A stretch of 39,342 bases of DNA from Bacillota bacterium. GTDB taxonomy: Bacteria > Bacillota > Sulfobacillia > RBS10-35 > JAJYVN01. Shown one piece after another: positions 16,005 through 23,680 of the stretch. Numbering within the stretch: position 1 is the stretch's first letter; every line of letters starts with the position of its first letter. Location: contig JAJYVV010000018.1 of assembly GCA_021791815.1 (NCBI GenBank), forward strand, positions 1-39,342, given 5' to 3'. Under the pieces are notes generated by a model. It was not told where the DNA came from, ran no database searches, and saw only the letters and a list, made by a program, of their open reading frames with translations. A program made the translations under genes and the position numbers.

Positions 16005-16754
16005 TCAGATGCAGAGCGGCCCGAGGCCGTCGGCGAGGCGCTCGGCCTGGAGGGCGACCCGCGCGAGGTAGCGGTCGTGGTGCACGGTGAACTCCGCCAG
16101 CCGGACCTCCACGACATCCGGTCCGCGGCCCGGCGACCGCTGCGCCGCCCGTGCCGCCACCGCCTCCTCGCGGAACAGCGCCAGCGCCGCGGCGATGGGC
16201 AGGTCGAGGACGGAGGCGACCTCCGCCGGATCCGGGCGCAGGTCTTCGAGCGGCACGTCGGTCACGTAGGCGAACACGTCCGCGGCCTCACGGTCGAGGA
16301 GGTAGCCGTGGCGGGCCATGTCGACGGCGCGGCCGAGCGGAACGAGGCGCTCGGGCGGGAGGCGGAGCCCGAGTTCCTCCTCGCCCTCGCGGCAGACCTC
16401 CGCGAGGGTCTCGCCGGCCCCATAATGGCCCGCCACGCTGACGTCCAGCGCGCCCGGATAGGTGGCCTTGGCGGCCGAGCGGCGCTGCACGACGATGGTG
16501 CGGCGCCGCGGGGACACCAGCCAGCAGTGGAAGCTGCGGTGCCAGTCCCCGTCGAGGTGCACCAGGCCGCGGTCCTTGACGCCGGCGGGGCGGAGCGAGT
16601 CGTCGTACACGTCCAGCATCTCGCCGGTCCGGTGGCGCTCGCGGCGGGCGCGGATCTCCGCCCCGCAGGCCTCGGCCTCGGCCGCCGCGCCCCGCGCGAA
16701 CGCCTCCGCCCGGAGGCGTTCCAGTTCGGGATTGGTCCAGCGCTCCATGCCCAT
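16005..16754 (-). CDS. Nudix hydrolase
   Basis: A 249-residue Nudix-fold protein. The Nudix box is intact: GHYGAGETLAEVCREGEEEL then GL, matching G-x5-E-x7-REUxEExGU. The preceding segment (EMLDVYDDSLRPAGVKDRGL, then HRSFHCWLV) is typical of the isopentenyl-diphosphate-isomerase-like Nudix subgroup, members of which hydrolyse various nucleoside diphosphate compounds. An N-terminal helix of about 40 residues and a C-terminal helical tail are extra. ATG 16754 (or 16748) has no ribosome site, but TACAAT lies exactly 6 bases upstream, suggesting a leaderless transcript. Substrate unknown. It is convergent with fadH. Confidence 0.9.
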   Translation of the reverse strand: MGMERWTNPELERLRAEAFARGAAAEAEACGAEIRARRERHRTGEMLDVYDDSLRPAGVKDRGLVHLDGDWHRSFHCWLVSPRRRTIVVQRRSAAKATYPGALDVSVAGHYGAGETLAEVCREGEEELGLRLPPERLVPLGRAVDMARHGYLLDREAADVFAYVTDVPLEDLRPDPAEVASVLDLPIAAALALFREEAVAARAAQRSPGRGPDVVEVRLAEFTVHHDRYLARVALQAERLADGLGPLCI

Positions 16755-16766
16755 GGGCCGATTGTA
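16755..16766 (-). promoter_or_regulatory. -10-like element for a leaderless Nudix transcript
   Basis: On the minus strand TACAAT (16766-16761) is followed by CGGCCC and then the ATG at 16754. No matching -35 was found. Confidence 0.5.
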
Positions 16767-16808
16767 GCGGAGGGGCGGCGCGCACCGGTGGGCGGGAGCC
16801 CCGGCGCG

Positions 16809-18044
16809 TCACGCGGCCTCGGTCGTCCACAGCCCCTCGCCCCGGGCCGGCCCGGTGCCGACGTAGGCGAGGGGTGCGCCCGCCGCCAGGGCGACGCGGC
16901 GCGCGAACGGGAGCGGGCCGCCCGCCAGGCTCCACCGCTCGTAGACCGGCCGCACGGCCGAAAGCTCATGGGCCAGCGGATACCCGCGGCGCTCGTCCCA
17001 CCCCTCGTACCGGAGGCACACGGGGACCTCGCCCAGGGCGGCCGCCACGTCCGCCTTGGTCACCGCGATGCACGTGGCGCCCGCCGCGCGGACCGCGTAG
17101 CGCAGCGCAGGGAGATCGAGCCAGGCGCAGCGGCGCGGCCGGCCCGTGGTGGCGCCGAACTCCGCGCCCAGCGCCCGCAGCCGCTCCTGGTCCGCCGGGT
17201 CGGCCTCCGTCGGCAGCGGGCCCCCGCCCACGGCCGTCACGTAGGCCTTGGCGACCCCGATCACGCGGCCGCCGCGGGGTGCCAGGGCGGCCGGCGGCAG
17301 AACCGTGGTGCCGGTCGTGTACGGATAGGCGCCGCGGTCGAGGTCCCGCATGATGCCGAGCTGGCCCTCCAGGATCACGCGGCCGGTCGCGCCGGCCTCC
17401 GCGAGGGCCGTCAGGTCGTCGCCCACGTACGGCCGGAGCCACGCCGCGATGGAGGCCGCGCCGGGCACCTCCCGATCGGCGGCGACGGCAAAGGCCGCGC
17501 CCAGCGCGCGGCGCCACGGTGCGATCGCCCGCAGCCGCTTTTCTCGCGCCGTGTCCTCGACGAACGCCCCCACCTGCAGGCCCCAGCGCCCCGCCTTCGC
17601 GGCGTAAGCCGGGCCGATGCCCCGCCCGGTCGTGCCCACGGGGTCGTCGCCGCGCAGCGCCTCTTCCATGCCGTCCAGGACGCGCATCCAGGGCAGCACC
17701 ACCTGCGCCCGCGGCGCCACGACGAGCCGGCTCCCCGCGGGGAGGGCGTGGCCCGCCGCCTCCAGCGCGGCCAGTTCTTCGCGGAGCAGCCAGGGGTCGA
17801 CCGCGCAGCCGGCCCCGATGATGCAGCGCACGCCCGGCCGCAGGGCCCCGCTGGGCACCTGGTGCAGGGCGACCGCCGCCCCGCCGGCGCGGATCGTGTG
17901 CCCGGCGTTGGCGCCGCCCTGGTAGCGGAGCACCGCGGCGGCCCCGCCGGCCAGTTCGTCCACCACCTTGCCCTTGCCCTCGTCGCCCCACTGCAGGCCG
18001 ACGACGACGTCCACCCCTCCCGGCCCCCGGCCCTCCGGCACCAT
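16809..18044 (-). CDS. purA: Adenylosuccinate synthetase, divergent
   Basis: A 411-residue PurA-family enzyme (IMP + aspartate + GTP to adenylosuccinate). The P-loop-like GLQWGDEGKGK contains the catalytic Asp21, and His49 in NAGHT is present. TTGRGIGPAYA (138-147) and GGPLPTEADP are conserved. It departs from the family at the IMP-binding EGAQG motif, which reads EGQLG (226-230), and the following loop is YPYTTGTT rather than YPYVTSSN. The protein is about 15-20 residues shorter than usual. Start ATG 18044 follows GGGGAGGGG. It may be the housekeeping enzyme of a divergent lineage, or a PurA paralogue with altered substrate such as PurZ-like enzymes. Context does not decide. Confidence 0.88.
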   Translation of the reverse strand: MVPEGRGPGGVDVVVGLQWGDEGKGKVVDELAGGAAAVLRYQGGANAGHTIRAGGAAVALHQVPSGALRPGVRCIIGAGCAVDPWLLREELAALEAAGHALPAGSRLVVAPRAQVVLPWMRVLDGMEEALRGDDPVGTTGRGIGPAYAAKAGRWGLQVGAFVEDTAREKRLRAIAPWRRALGAAFAVAADREVPGAASIAAWLRPYVGDDLTALAEAGATGRVILEGQLGIMRDLDRGAYPYTTGTTVLPPAALAPRGGRVIGVAKAYVTAVGGGPLPTEADPADQERLRALGAEFGATTGRPRRCAWLDLPALRYAVRAAGATCIAVTKADVAAALGEVPVCLRYEGWDERRGYPLAHELSAVRPVYERWSLAGGPLPFARRVALAAGAPLAYVGTGPARGEGLWTTEAA

Positions 18045-18127
18045 CCCGTGCCCCTCCCCGCCCCGACCCCCGCCGCCGCGGGCCGCCCCGGGGCACCTCC
18101 ACGATGAGGGCCCGCGCGCCCGGCGTC

Positions 18128-18158
18128 CAATGCATTGTTGCGGTATAGTCCATGCATG
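18128..18158 (+). promoter_or_regulatory. purA-lysR divergent control region with palindromes and leaderless lysR promoter
   Basis: CAATGCATTG (18128-18137) is a perfect 10-base palindrome and CATGCATG (18151-18158) a second one. TGCAT and ATGCA within them form a larger inverted repeat spaced by 16 bases. TATAGT (18144-18149) lies between them and is followed by 6 bases and the lysR ATG at 18156. This looks like a LysR-type autoregulatory site over a leaderless promoter. Confidence 0.5.
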
Positions 18159-19079
18159 CAAAACATGAATGGGCCCGGCACTCCCGGGTCCGCCAACGGA
18201 CCGCCGGACGGTCTCTTCGCGCTCCTCGCGCTGCAGGACGCCGGCACGGTGACGGGCGCCGCCGCCCGTCTGCACATCAGCCAACCGGCCCTGACGCGGC
18301 AACTGCAGCGGCTCGCGCGCGCGGCGGGCGCGCCGCTCGTGGAACGGCGCGGGCGCACGGTCGCGCTGAGCGCCGCGGGCCTGCTGCTCGCCGAACACGC
18401 GCGGCGGGTGGCCGCCGACTGGGAGGCGACGGCCGCGGCCGTCGCGGGCCAGGCCCAGCCGCCGCTGCGGCTCGGCTGCGGGACGGCCATGGCGCTGTCC
18501 CTGCTGCCGGCCGGCCTCGGGCGGCTCCGGGCCGACGCGCCCGCCCTGGCCTTCCGCATCCGCGCGGCGGACAGCGCGGGCGTCGAGGCGCTGTGCCTCG
18601 CCGGAGACATCGACGCGGGCCTCGTCACGACGCCCCCCGCCGACCGGCGGCTGTCGGTCCTGCCGCTCGGTCGCGACCCGCTGTGCGCCGTGGCCGCGCC
18701 CGGAGGGGCCTCGCGGCTCGGCCTCGCCGACCTCGCCGCCGGCCCCCTCTGCCTCTACGCCCGGGGGACGGGCTTCCGCCGATTCGTCGATGAGCTCTTC
18801 GCCCGCGCGGGCCTGCGACCACGGGCGGCCGCCGAGATGGACAGCCTCGAGGCGCTGCGCGAGCTGGTGGCGGCGGGCCTGGGGCGGTCGCTCCTGCCCC
18901 GCTCGGTCGTCTCCGCCGCGCTCCGGACCGGCCGCCTGCAGGCGCTGGACGTCCCCGACCTGCCGGCCGCCGCGCGGACCATCGCCCTGGTGCGGCGGGC
19001 CGACCGGGCGCCGCACGCGGCCTTCGAGCCCCTGGCCCGGGCGCTCCGGGAGGCCGCGCTCGACCTGCTCCCGGAGTAG
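18156..19079 (+). CDS. LysR family transcriptional regulator
   Basis: A 307-residue LysR-type regulator. The N-terminal winged helix is clear: ALLALQDAGTVTGAAARLHI then SQPALTRQLQRLARAAGAPL followed by VERRGRTVALSAAG. The C-terminal co-inducer domain has the usual two-lobe pattern (LRLGCGTAMALSLLPAGL; GDIDAGLVT; AAGLGRSLLPRSVV). ATG 18156 is chosen because a TATAGT -10 lies 6 bases upstream and no ribosome site exists, as in other leaderless genes here. It is divergent from purA and 55 bases upstream of nagA, and either could be its target. Confidence 0.9.
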   Translation: MQNMNGPGTPGSANGPPDGLFALLALQDAGTVTGAAARLHISQPALTRQLQRLARAAGAPLVERRGRTVALSAAGLLLAEHARRVAADWEATAAAVAGQAQPPLRLGCGTAMALSLLPAGLGRLRADAPALAFRIRAADSAGVEALCLAGDIDAGLVTTPPADRRLSVLPLGRDPLCAVAAPGGASRLGLADLAAGPLCLYARGTGFRRFVDELFARAGLRPRAAAEMDSLEALRELVAAGLGRSLLPRSVVSAALRTGRLQALDVPDLPAAARTIALVRRADRAPHAAFEPLARALREAALDLLPE

Positions 19080-19134
19080 GAGGGCGCCCGCCCAGCAGGG
19101 ATCCGCCCGGCGCCGCCGGAAGCGGTCGGGCGCC

Positions 19135-20271
19135 ATGGGGGAATGCGTCGCCCGCCACTACCGCACCGGCGCCCTCTGCCGCCTGCGCTGGGCGGACGGC
19201 CGGCTGCACGCGGTCGAGCCCCTGGGCGCCGGCCCGGAAGGCGGCGCGGCGCTGCGCCTTGCGCCCGCCCTCTTCGACCTGCAGGTGAACGGCTACGGCG
19301 GCCTGGACTTCTCGCGGCCGGAGCACGTTCCCGCCGTCGCGGCGGCCCTGGCGCGCCACGGCGTGGCGCGGTTCCTGCCCACCGTCACGACCGCGTCCCC
19401 CGAGGCCATGGCGGGCGCGCTGCGCGCGATCGCCGCGGCGCGCGGGCCGGAAACGGCCGCGGCGGTCCCCGGCATCCACCTGGAGGGCCCCTACATCTCC
19501 CCCCTCGACGGGCCCCGGGGGGCGCATCCCGCGGCCCATGTCCGCGCCCCCGCTTGGGACCACTTCGCGGAACTGCAGCGGGCCGCCGGGGGAGCCATCC
19601 GGGTGGTCACGCTGGCCCCCGAGCTGCCCGGCGCCCTGGCCTTCATCGCGCGCGCGGCCGCGGCCGGGATCCTGGTCGCGATCGGCCACACCGCGGCGGA
19701 CGGGGACACCATCCGCGCCGCCGCCGCGGCGGGCGCGCGCCTCTGCACCCATCTCGGCAACGGCCTCGCGGCGACGCTCGACCGGCACCGCAACCCCCTG
19801 TGGCCGCAGCTCGCGTGCCGCGACCTGTCGGCGTCCTTCATCGCCGACGGGCACCACCTGCCGGCCGACGCCCTGAGCGCGATGATGCGCGCCAAGGGGA
19901 CGGACCGCTGCCTGCTGGTGAGCGACGCGGTGCCCCAGGCGGGGCTCCCACCGGGGCGCCACACGGGCATCGGGGGCGCGGACGTCGATGTCGAAGCGGA
20001 CGGCTCGATCCGCCTCCACGGCACCCCGTACCTCGCCGGATCGGGCGCGCACCTCCTGGGGTGCGCCGCATGGGCGGCCGCCAGCGGCGCCGCCGGCGCG
20101 GCCGACGCGCTCGACATGGCCTCGGTGGGTCCGGCGCGCCTCCTGGGGATGGGGGGCGGCGCGGGCGACGTCCTGGTCTATCGCGAGGAGCCCGGCGGCG
20201 GGTGGACGGCCCTGCTCACCGTCCGGGCCGGCGCCGTGCTCCACGACGCCCTAGGGGGAGGCCCCGGCTGA
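19135..20271 (+). CDS. nagA: N-acetylglucosamine-6-phosphate deacetylase
   Basis: A 378-residue amidohydrolase of the NagA family, which deacetylates GlcNAc-6-phosphate for entry to glycolysis or cell-wall recycling. All family motifs are in place: FDLQVNGYGGLDF (48-60), the metal ligand Glu117 in GIHLEGPYISP, His185 in AIGHTAADG, His206 in CTHLGNGL, substrate-binding ADGHHL (238-242) and catalytic Asp264 in LVSDAVPQAG. The deduced spacing matches the E. coli enzyme (E131, H195, H216, D273). Start ATG 19135 has a modest GGAAGCGG upstream. It follows lysR closely on the same strand. No NagB or PTS gene is present. The last 21 bases overlap the convergent monooxygenase gene. Confidence 0.92.
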   Translation: MGECVARHYRTGALCRLRWADGRLHAVEPLGAGPEGGAALRLAPALFDLQVNGYGGLDFSRPEHVPAVAAALARHGVARFLPTVTTASPEAMAGALRAIAAARGPETAAAVPGIHLEGPYISPLDGPRGAHPAAHVRAPAWDHFAELQRAAGGAIRVVTLAPELPGALAFIARAAAAGILVAIGHTAADGDTIRAAAAAGARLCTHLGNGLAATLDRHRNPLWPQLACRDLSASFIADGHHLPADALSAMMRAKGTDRCLLVSDAVPQAGLPPGRHTGIGGADVDVEADGSIRLHGTPYLAGSGAHLLGCAAWAAASGAAGAADALDMASVGPARLLGMGGGAGDVLVYREEPGGGWTALLTVRAGAVLHDALGGGPG

Positions 20272-20580
20272 GGAGGGGGAGCCGCCCGAAGCCCCGTCCG
20301 CCTCGTACACGCGGTGGCGCGGCGGCCCGGCCAGGACCCCGTCGCGGCTCCAGGCGGTGACGCCGGCGAACTCCGGGGAGCGCACGAAGCGCGCGAACGC
20401 GTCGCGGTCGGACCACTCCGAGTGGATGAGGTACGAGCCGGGCCGTTCCACGTCGCGGTACAGACGGCTGCGGACATGGCCCGGCGCGCCGCGCAGGGCC
20501 GCCGCGACCGCCCGGTAGGCATCTTCGAAGTCGGTCTCCCGGCCCGGGACCACGTCGTAGTCCAGGCCCACCGTGACCAT
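20251..20580 (-). CDS. Antibiotic biosynthesis monooxygenase (ABM) domain protein
   Basis: A 109-residue dimeric alpha/beta-barrel (ABM/EthD-like) protein. VTVGLDYDVVPGRETDFEDA is the first strand and helix, then RLYRDVERPGSYLIHSEWSD and DRDAFARFVRSPEF give the central family pattern with the conserved Tyr-Leu and Glu-Trp positions. Such proteins act as small cofactor-free oxygenases, haem-degrading enzymes or ligand-binding barrels. Nothing here tells which. Start ATG 20580 sits behind a G-rich ribosome site, and GTG 20598 is possible. It ends 21 bases inside the convergent nagA gene. Confidence 0.85.
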   Translation of the reverse strand: MVTVGLDYDVVPGRETDFEDAYRAVAAALRGAPGHVRSRLYRDVERPGSYLIHSEWSDRDAFARFVRSPEFAGVTAWSRDGVLAGPPRHRVYEADGASGGSPSSAGASP

Positions 20581-20620
20581 CGCCCACCCCCGCCCCACGC
20601 CGGTGGACCCTGCGCCCGCG

Positions 20621-20797
20621 TCAGCGCCGCGCGTCGCGGCGGCGGTCCAGCCAGCGGTGCACGCCCTGCCAGAGGGCCTCGCTCGCCCCGCGCAGCGCGG
20701 TCACGACGAGCACGAGGAGCAGGATGATCGCAGCCAGAACCAGAAGGTCCCCCACCGGTCCCGGGGCGATCCCGGCGCCGCCGCCCAGGAAGAACAT
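20621..20797 (-). CDS. Small single-pass membrane protein
   Basis: A 58-residue protein starting at ATG 20797 behind GGGGAGGGTGG at good spacing. A glycine-rich N-terminus (MFFLGGGAGIAPGPVGDLL) is followed by one strong transmembrane helix (about 18-40, LVLAAIILLLVLVVTALRG) and a basic, Trp-containing tail ending DRRRDARR, which suggests the C-terminus is cytoplasmic. No known family is recognised. It lies between the ABM gene (40 bases downstream) and the selenoprotein gene on the same strand. Confidence 0.6.
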   Translation of the reverse strand: MFFLGGGAGIAPGPVGDLLVLAAIILLLVLVVTALRGASEALWQGVHRWLDRRRDARR

Positions 20798-20938
20798 CTG
20801 CGCCACCCTCCCCGCCGCCGCCGTTCCGCGCCGCTGGGGTCCTCGGCGCCGGACGGTGTGCCACCGCCCCGACCGCGCGGCGGCTCGCCCGGCGCCCACC
20901 CTCCCGTCTTCCTTCGTGCCGCGCGCGCCGGCCTCCCT

Positions 20939-22105
20939 CTAGGCGGGTTGGAAGTATCGCCCGTGGAAGCCCTGGGGCGGAGTGGCGTCGCCCGGCAGCG
21001 AGCCGTCGGCGATCTCCCAGGCCCACCCGATCGGGGCCGGGCCCGGATCGTCGCCCCGGCTGTTGTACTGGGTCCCGCCGACGCGCGTGCCCACCGCCAC
21101 CAGGTCGAACCGCGCGAAGCGGCGCAGGGCCACGTCCCACTCCGCCTCACCGTCGAACCGGGCCTCCGTGGAGCGAGCGCTTTCCTGCGGGCGGCCCGTC
21201 CAGTCGTCCGTCCAGCGCGACAGGCCGCCCAGCGCCGCGTGCCCCTCCAGGTCCAGGCGGACCCGGCCGCCGCGCACCTCCCGCACCCGGCTGCGCATCT
21301 CCGCCTCCCGCACCTCGTCGTCGCGCCACATCGGCGGCTCTCCCCGCACGTTGTCGATGAGGTGGAACCGCGCCACCCGCCGCGCCAGCGCCTCGGGCCA
21401 GGCGACGGAGGCGCCGGCCGTGGCCTCGGGGACGAGGGCCGCGGCCTCGTCCGCCCGGAACCACGCGTGGTCGAGGTTGAACGCCCGCCGCCGCCAGTCG
21501 TCCGGACGGGCGTCCGCTTCCGGGTCACGGGGCAGGTCCCGCACCCAGACCCGCAGCGCCAGGCCTCCGGGCGGAGGCTCCTGGCGGTAGCGGCCGTCGG
21601 TGGCACCGTCCCCGGCGCCGGCCCGGGCGCCGGCCCCCTCCCGCCAGCCCTCCAGGGCCCGCCGCAGGACCGGCAGGAGGCGGTCCGCGCCGTGCACGTT
21701 GCACGAGCCGAGCAGCGTCCCGTCGGGACGGCACGCATACATCCCCTGCCGCGTGTCCGTGGGCTGGAACCGACCCCCGTAGTGGCCCTGCTCCGCGATC
21801 AGCCGGAAGAGGTCCCCCTCGGCGTCCTGCTGGCGCTGCAGGTGCGAGCAGTTCTCCGCCACGGGCACGAACTCCGCGGCCAGCAGCGCCGCGACCTCCG
21901 GATCGCTGAAGGCGGCCGCCCGGGCCGCCACACCGTTGTTTCAAACGCACCCGAGCGGGTTGCCGTTCATCGCCCAGAGGAAGACGGGACGCCCGGCGGC
22001 CTCCGCCTCCCGGCAGCCCGCCCAGAGGTCGGTGCGCCAGGGAATCTCCAGCCAGCGCATCTCGCCTGCCGCCGGCTTCAGTCGCCGGAGCATCTCCGTG
22101 TCCAT
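20939..22105 (-). CDS. Thioredoxin-like protein with an in-frame UGA (probable selenocysteine at residue 55)
   Basis: Read through one UGA (21943-21941, codon 55), this is a 388-residue protein. It starts at ATG 22105 behind GGGAGGG. The first 54 codons (beta strand PVFLWAMNGNPLGCV at 40-54) and everything after the UGA (NNGVAARAAAFSDPEVAALL, FVPVAENCSHLQRQQ, GHYGGRFQPTDTRQG then MYACRPDGTLLGSC) are uninterrupted in one frame. Strand, Cys-containing turn and helix lie where a thioredoxin fold puts its redox site, giving a Cys53-Val-Sec55 arrangement. The C-terminal two thirds is an unassigned domain rich in Trp and Arg. A SECIS-like hairpin follows the UGA. Conventional calling would split it at 21931. 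The alternative is a simple nonsense mutation. Confidence 0.75.
21911..21943 (-). promoter_or_regulatory. Candidate bacterial SECIS element with its UGA
   Basis: Minus strand: UGA (21943-21941), 11 bases, stem GGCGGCC (21929-21923), loop CGGGC (21922-21918), stem GGCCGCC (21917-21911). The 7-pair stem is perfect, the loop has G in its second position, and it begins 18 bases after the UGA. That falls within the published geometry for bacterial SECIS hairpins. In DNA this GC-rich, short stems also arise by chance. Confidence 0.55.
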
Positions 22106-22208
22106 CTCGGCCCTCCCGCCGGGCGGCCCGGCCCCACGGCGCCGACGCCCACCGGCCATCCTATCATCCGCCGCCGGGCCCGGGCACCGCGACGGCGGCG
22201 CCCCCGCG

Positions 22209-23435
22209 TCAGGCCAGGCCCAGGGCTGCGTCCAGGGGGTCCTGGTAGCGGCTGATGCGGCCGGAAGCCACGTCGTCGACCAGCAACGGCTGGCCCCCCA
22301 GATGCCCCGACTCCAGGATCGCCGCGGCCACGGCCTGGGCCGCGTATCCCTCGGCCCCGCCCACCTCGGGCGCGCGGCGGGTGCGCACGGCTTCGAGGAA
22401 TTCGGCCAGCTCCAGCTGCACGCCGATGTCGCCGCCCGCTTGCGGATGCAGCGGGTCCGGGCAGAGCCATCCGGGAAACAGCCGCTCCCGCTCCTCGGCG
22501 GGCAGCGCGTCGAGGCACCGGCCGATCAGCGCCTCAGGCTCCAGCGTCTCCTGCCCGTCCCAGCGCTGCCACCGCGGGGCCGTGGGGTAGAAGCCGGCCG
22601 AGGCGATCGACCCCCGGGTCCCGTAGTACGCGTTGGTGTGCAGCGCCTGCCCGCAGAGGACGCTGGCGTGGGCCCACGTGCAGTGCATCCCGCTTTCGAA
22701 CTCGAGCAGGATCTGCATCGCGTCCTCCACGTCCGGCGTGCGCCCGTCGGCGAAGGGCCGGTCGGCCCACAGCGCGCAGGTGGCCGTCACGCGGCGGATC
22801 GGCCCGAAGCAGTACAGCAGCAGGTCGGCCATGTGGACCCCGATGTCGATCGCGACCCCGCCGCCCGAGCGCCTCCGGTCCAGCCGCCACGGCATGGGCC
22901 CGGGCCGGTCGGCCGCCTCGGGATCCCGGCGCGAACCTCCGACGAACTGGATGGAGGCGAGCAGGGGCCGGCCGAGCAGGCTTCCGCCGGCCGCCCAGGC
23001 CAGCGCGCGCGAACCCGGCCAGCGGCGCACCTGTTCGGCGGTGGCCAGGATGCGCCCGTGCCGCCGCGCGGCCGCGAGCATGCGCCGTCCGGCCCGCAGC
23101 GTGACCGCCAGAGGCTTTTCGACGATGACGTCGGCGCCGGCCTCCATGCATCCGGCGGCGACCTCGTGGTGCAGGTCGTGCGGGGTGCAGACGTCGACCG
23201 CGTCCGGATGGCATTCCTCCAACATGCGGCGCCAGTCGGCGTGCACCGCGACCGGCCTGCCCTGCCACTGGGCGGCCGCCGCGGCGGCTCCCTCCGCCAG
23301 GGCGACGGCCGGATCGGCCGCGGCCACGACCTCGAAGCGGGCGCCCCGCCCGTGCAGGGCCCGCCAGGCCGAGAGATGCTCCCGGGACATGCCCCCGCAA
23401 CCCACGAAGGCGACGCGAACCGGGTCCTGGACCAC
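22209..23435 (-). CDS. Gfo/Idh/MocA family oxidoreductase (first copy)
   Basis: A 408-residue NAD(P)-dependent sugar or inositol dehydrogenase-like protein. The Rossmann motif VAFVGCGGMSREHL (8-21), the EKP motif (VIVEKPLAV, E106-P108) with the catalytic lysine, and the GGGVAIDIGVHMADLLLY active-site segment (D197, H201) are all present. The C-terminal domain has the usual mixed sheet. GTG 23435 follows GAGGGGG. It is divergent from a GH172 glycosidase gene across a 245-base region containing a strong hairpin. This suggests joint control and a role in oxidising or epimerising a sugar that the glycosidase releases. The substrate is not predictable. Confidence 0.92.
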   Translation of the reverse strand: MVQDPVRVAFVGCGGMSREHLSAWRALHGRGARFEVVAAADPAVALAEGAAAAAAQWQGRPVAVHADWRRMLEECHPDAVDVCTPHDLHHEVAAGCMEAGADVIVEKPLAVTLRAGRRMLAAARRHGRILATAEQVRRWPGSRALAWAAGGSLLGRPLLASIQFVGGSRRDPEAADRPGPMPWRLDRRRSGGGVAIDIGVHMADLLLYCFGPIRRVTATCALWADRPFADGRTPDVEDAMQILLEFESGMHCTWAHASVLCGQALHTNAYYGTRGSIASAGFYPTAPRWQRWDGQETLEPEALIGRCLDALPAEERERLFPGWLCPDPLHPQAGGDIGVQLELAEFLEAVRTRRAPEVGGAEGYAAQAVAAAILESGHLGGQPLLVDDVASGRISRYQDPLDAALGLA

Positions 23436-23469
23436 GGCAGAGCCCCCTCATTCCGCCACGGGTCGGGCC

Positions 23470-23494
23470 GCCCGGCCGGAAGCACCGGCCGGGC
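23470..23494. repeat. Strong hairpin in the divergent Gfo/Idh-GH172 promoter region
   Basis: GCCCGGCCGG-AAGCA-CCGGCCGGGC is a perfect 10-base-pair inverted repeat with a 5-base loop, 35 bases upstream of the Gfo/Idh start. It could be an operator for a dimeric regulator or a structured leader. Confidence 0.5.
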
Positions 23495-23680
23495 ACGCGC
23501 ACACGGCTTCGGCGCCCGCGCGCCGCTCCCTCCGGCACGCGGGGCACGGCCAGGCGCGCGACCCACAGGGATCCCCTCGCCGGGAGGCGAAGCCGGCCCG
23601 CGAGTCGGTCGAAGGAGGGCAGGAGCCCGCCGCGGCGGCGGCGCCGGAGGCGCCCCGGCCCGTGTCGGGTCGTCAAACCT

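Noticed and set aside
20939-21931. A separate gene starting at GTG 21931, and a 72-residue gene ending at 21941
   Set aside because: Neither has a ribosome site of its own at that point, the two pieces are in one frame across a single UGA, and the thioredoxin-like strand and helix only make sense joined.
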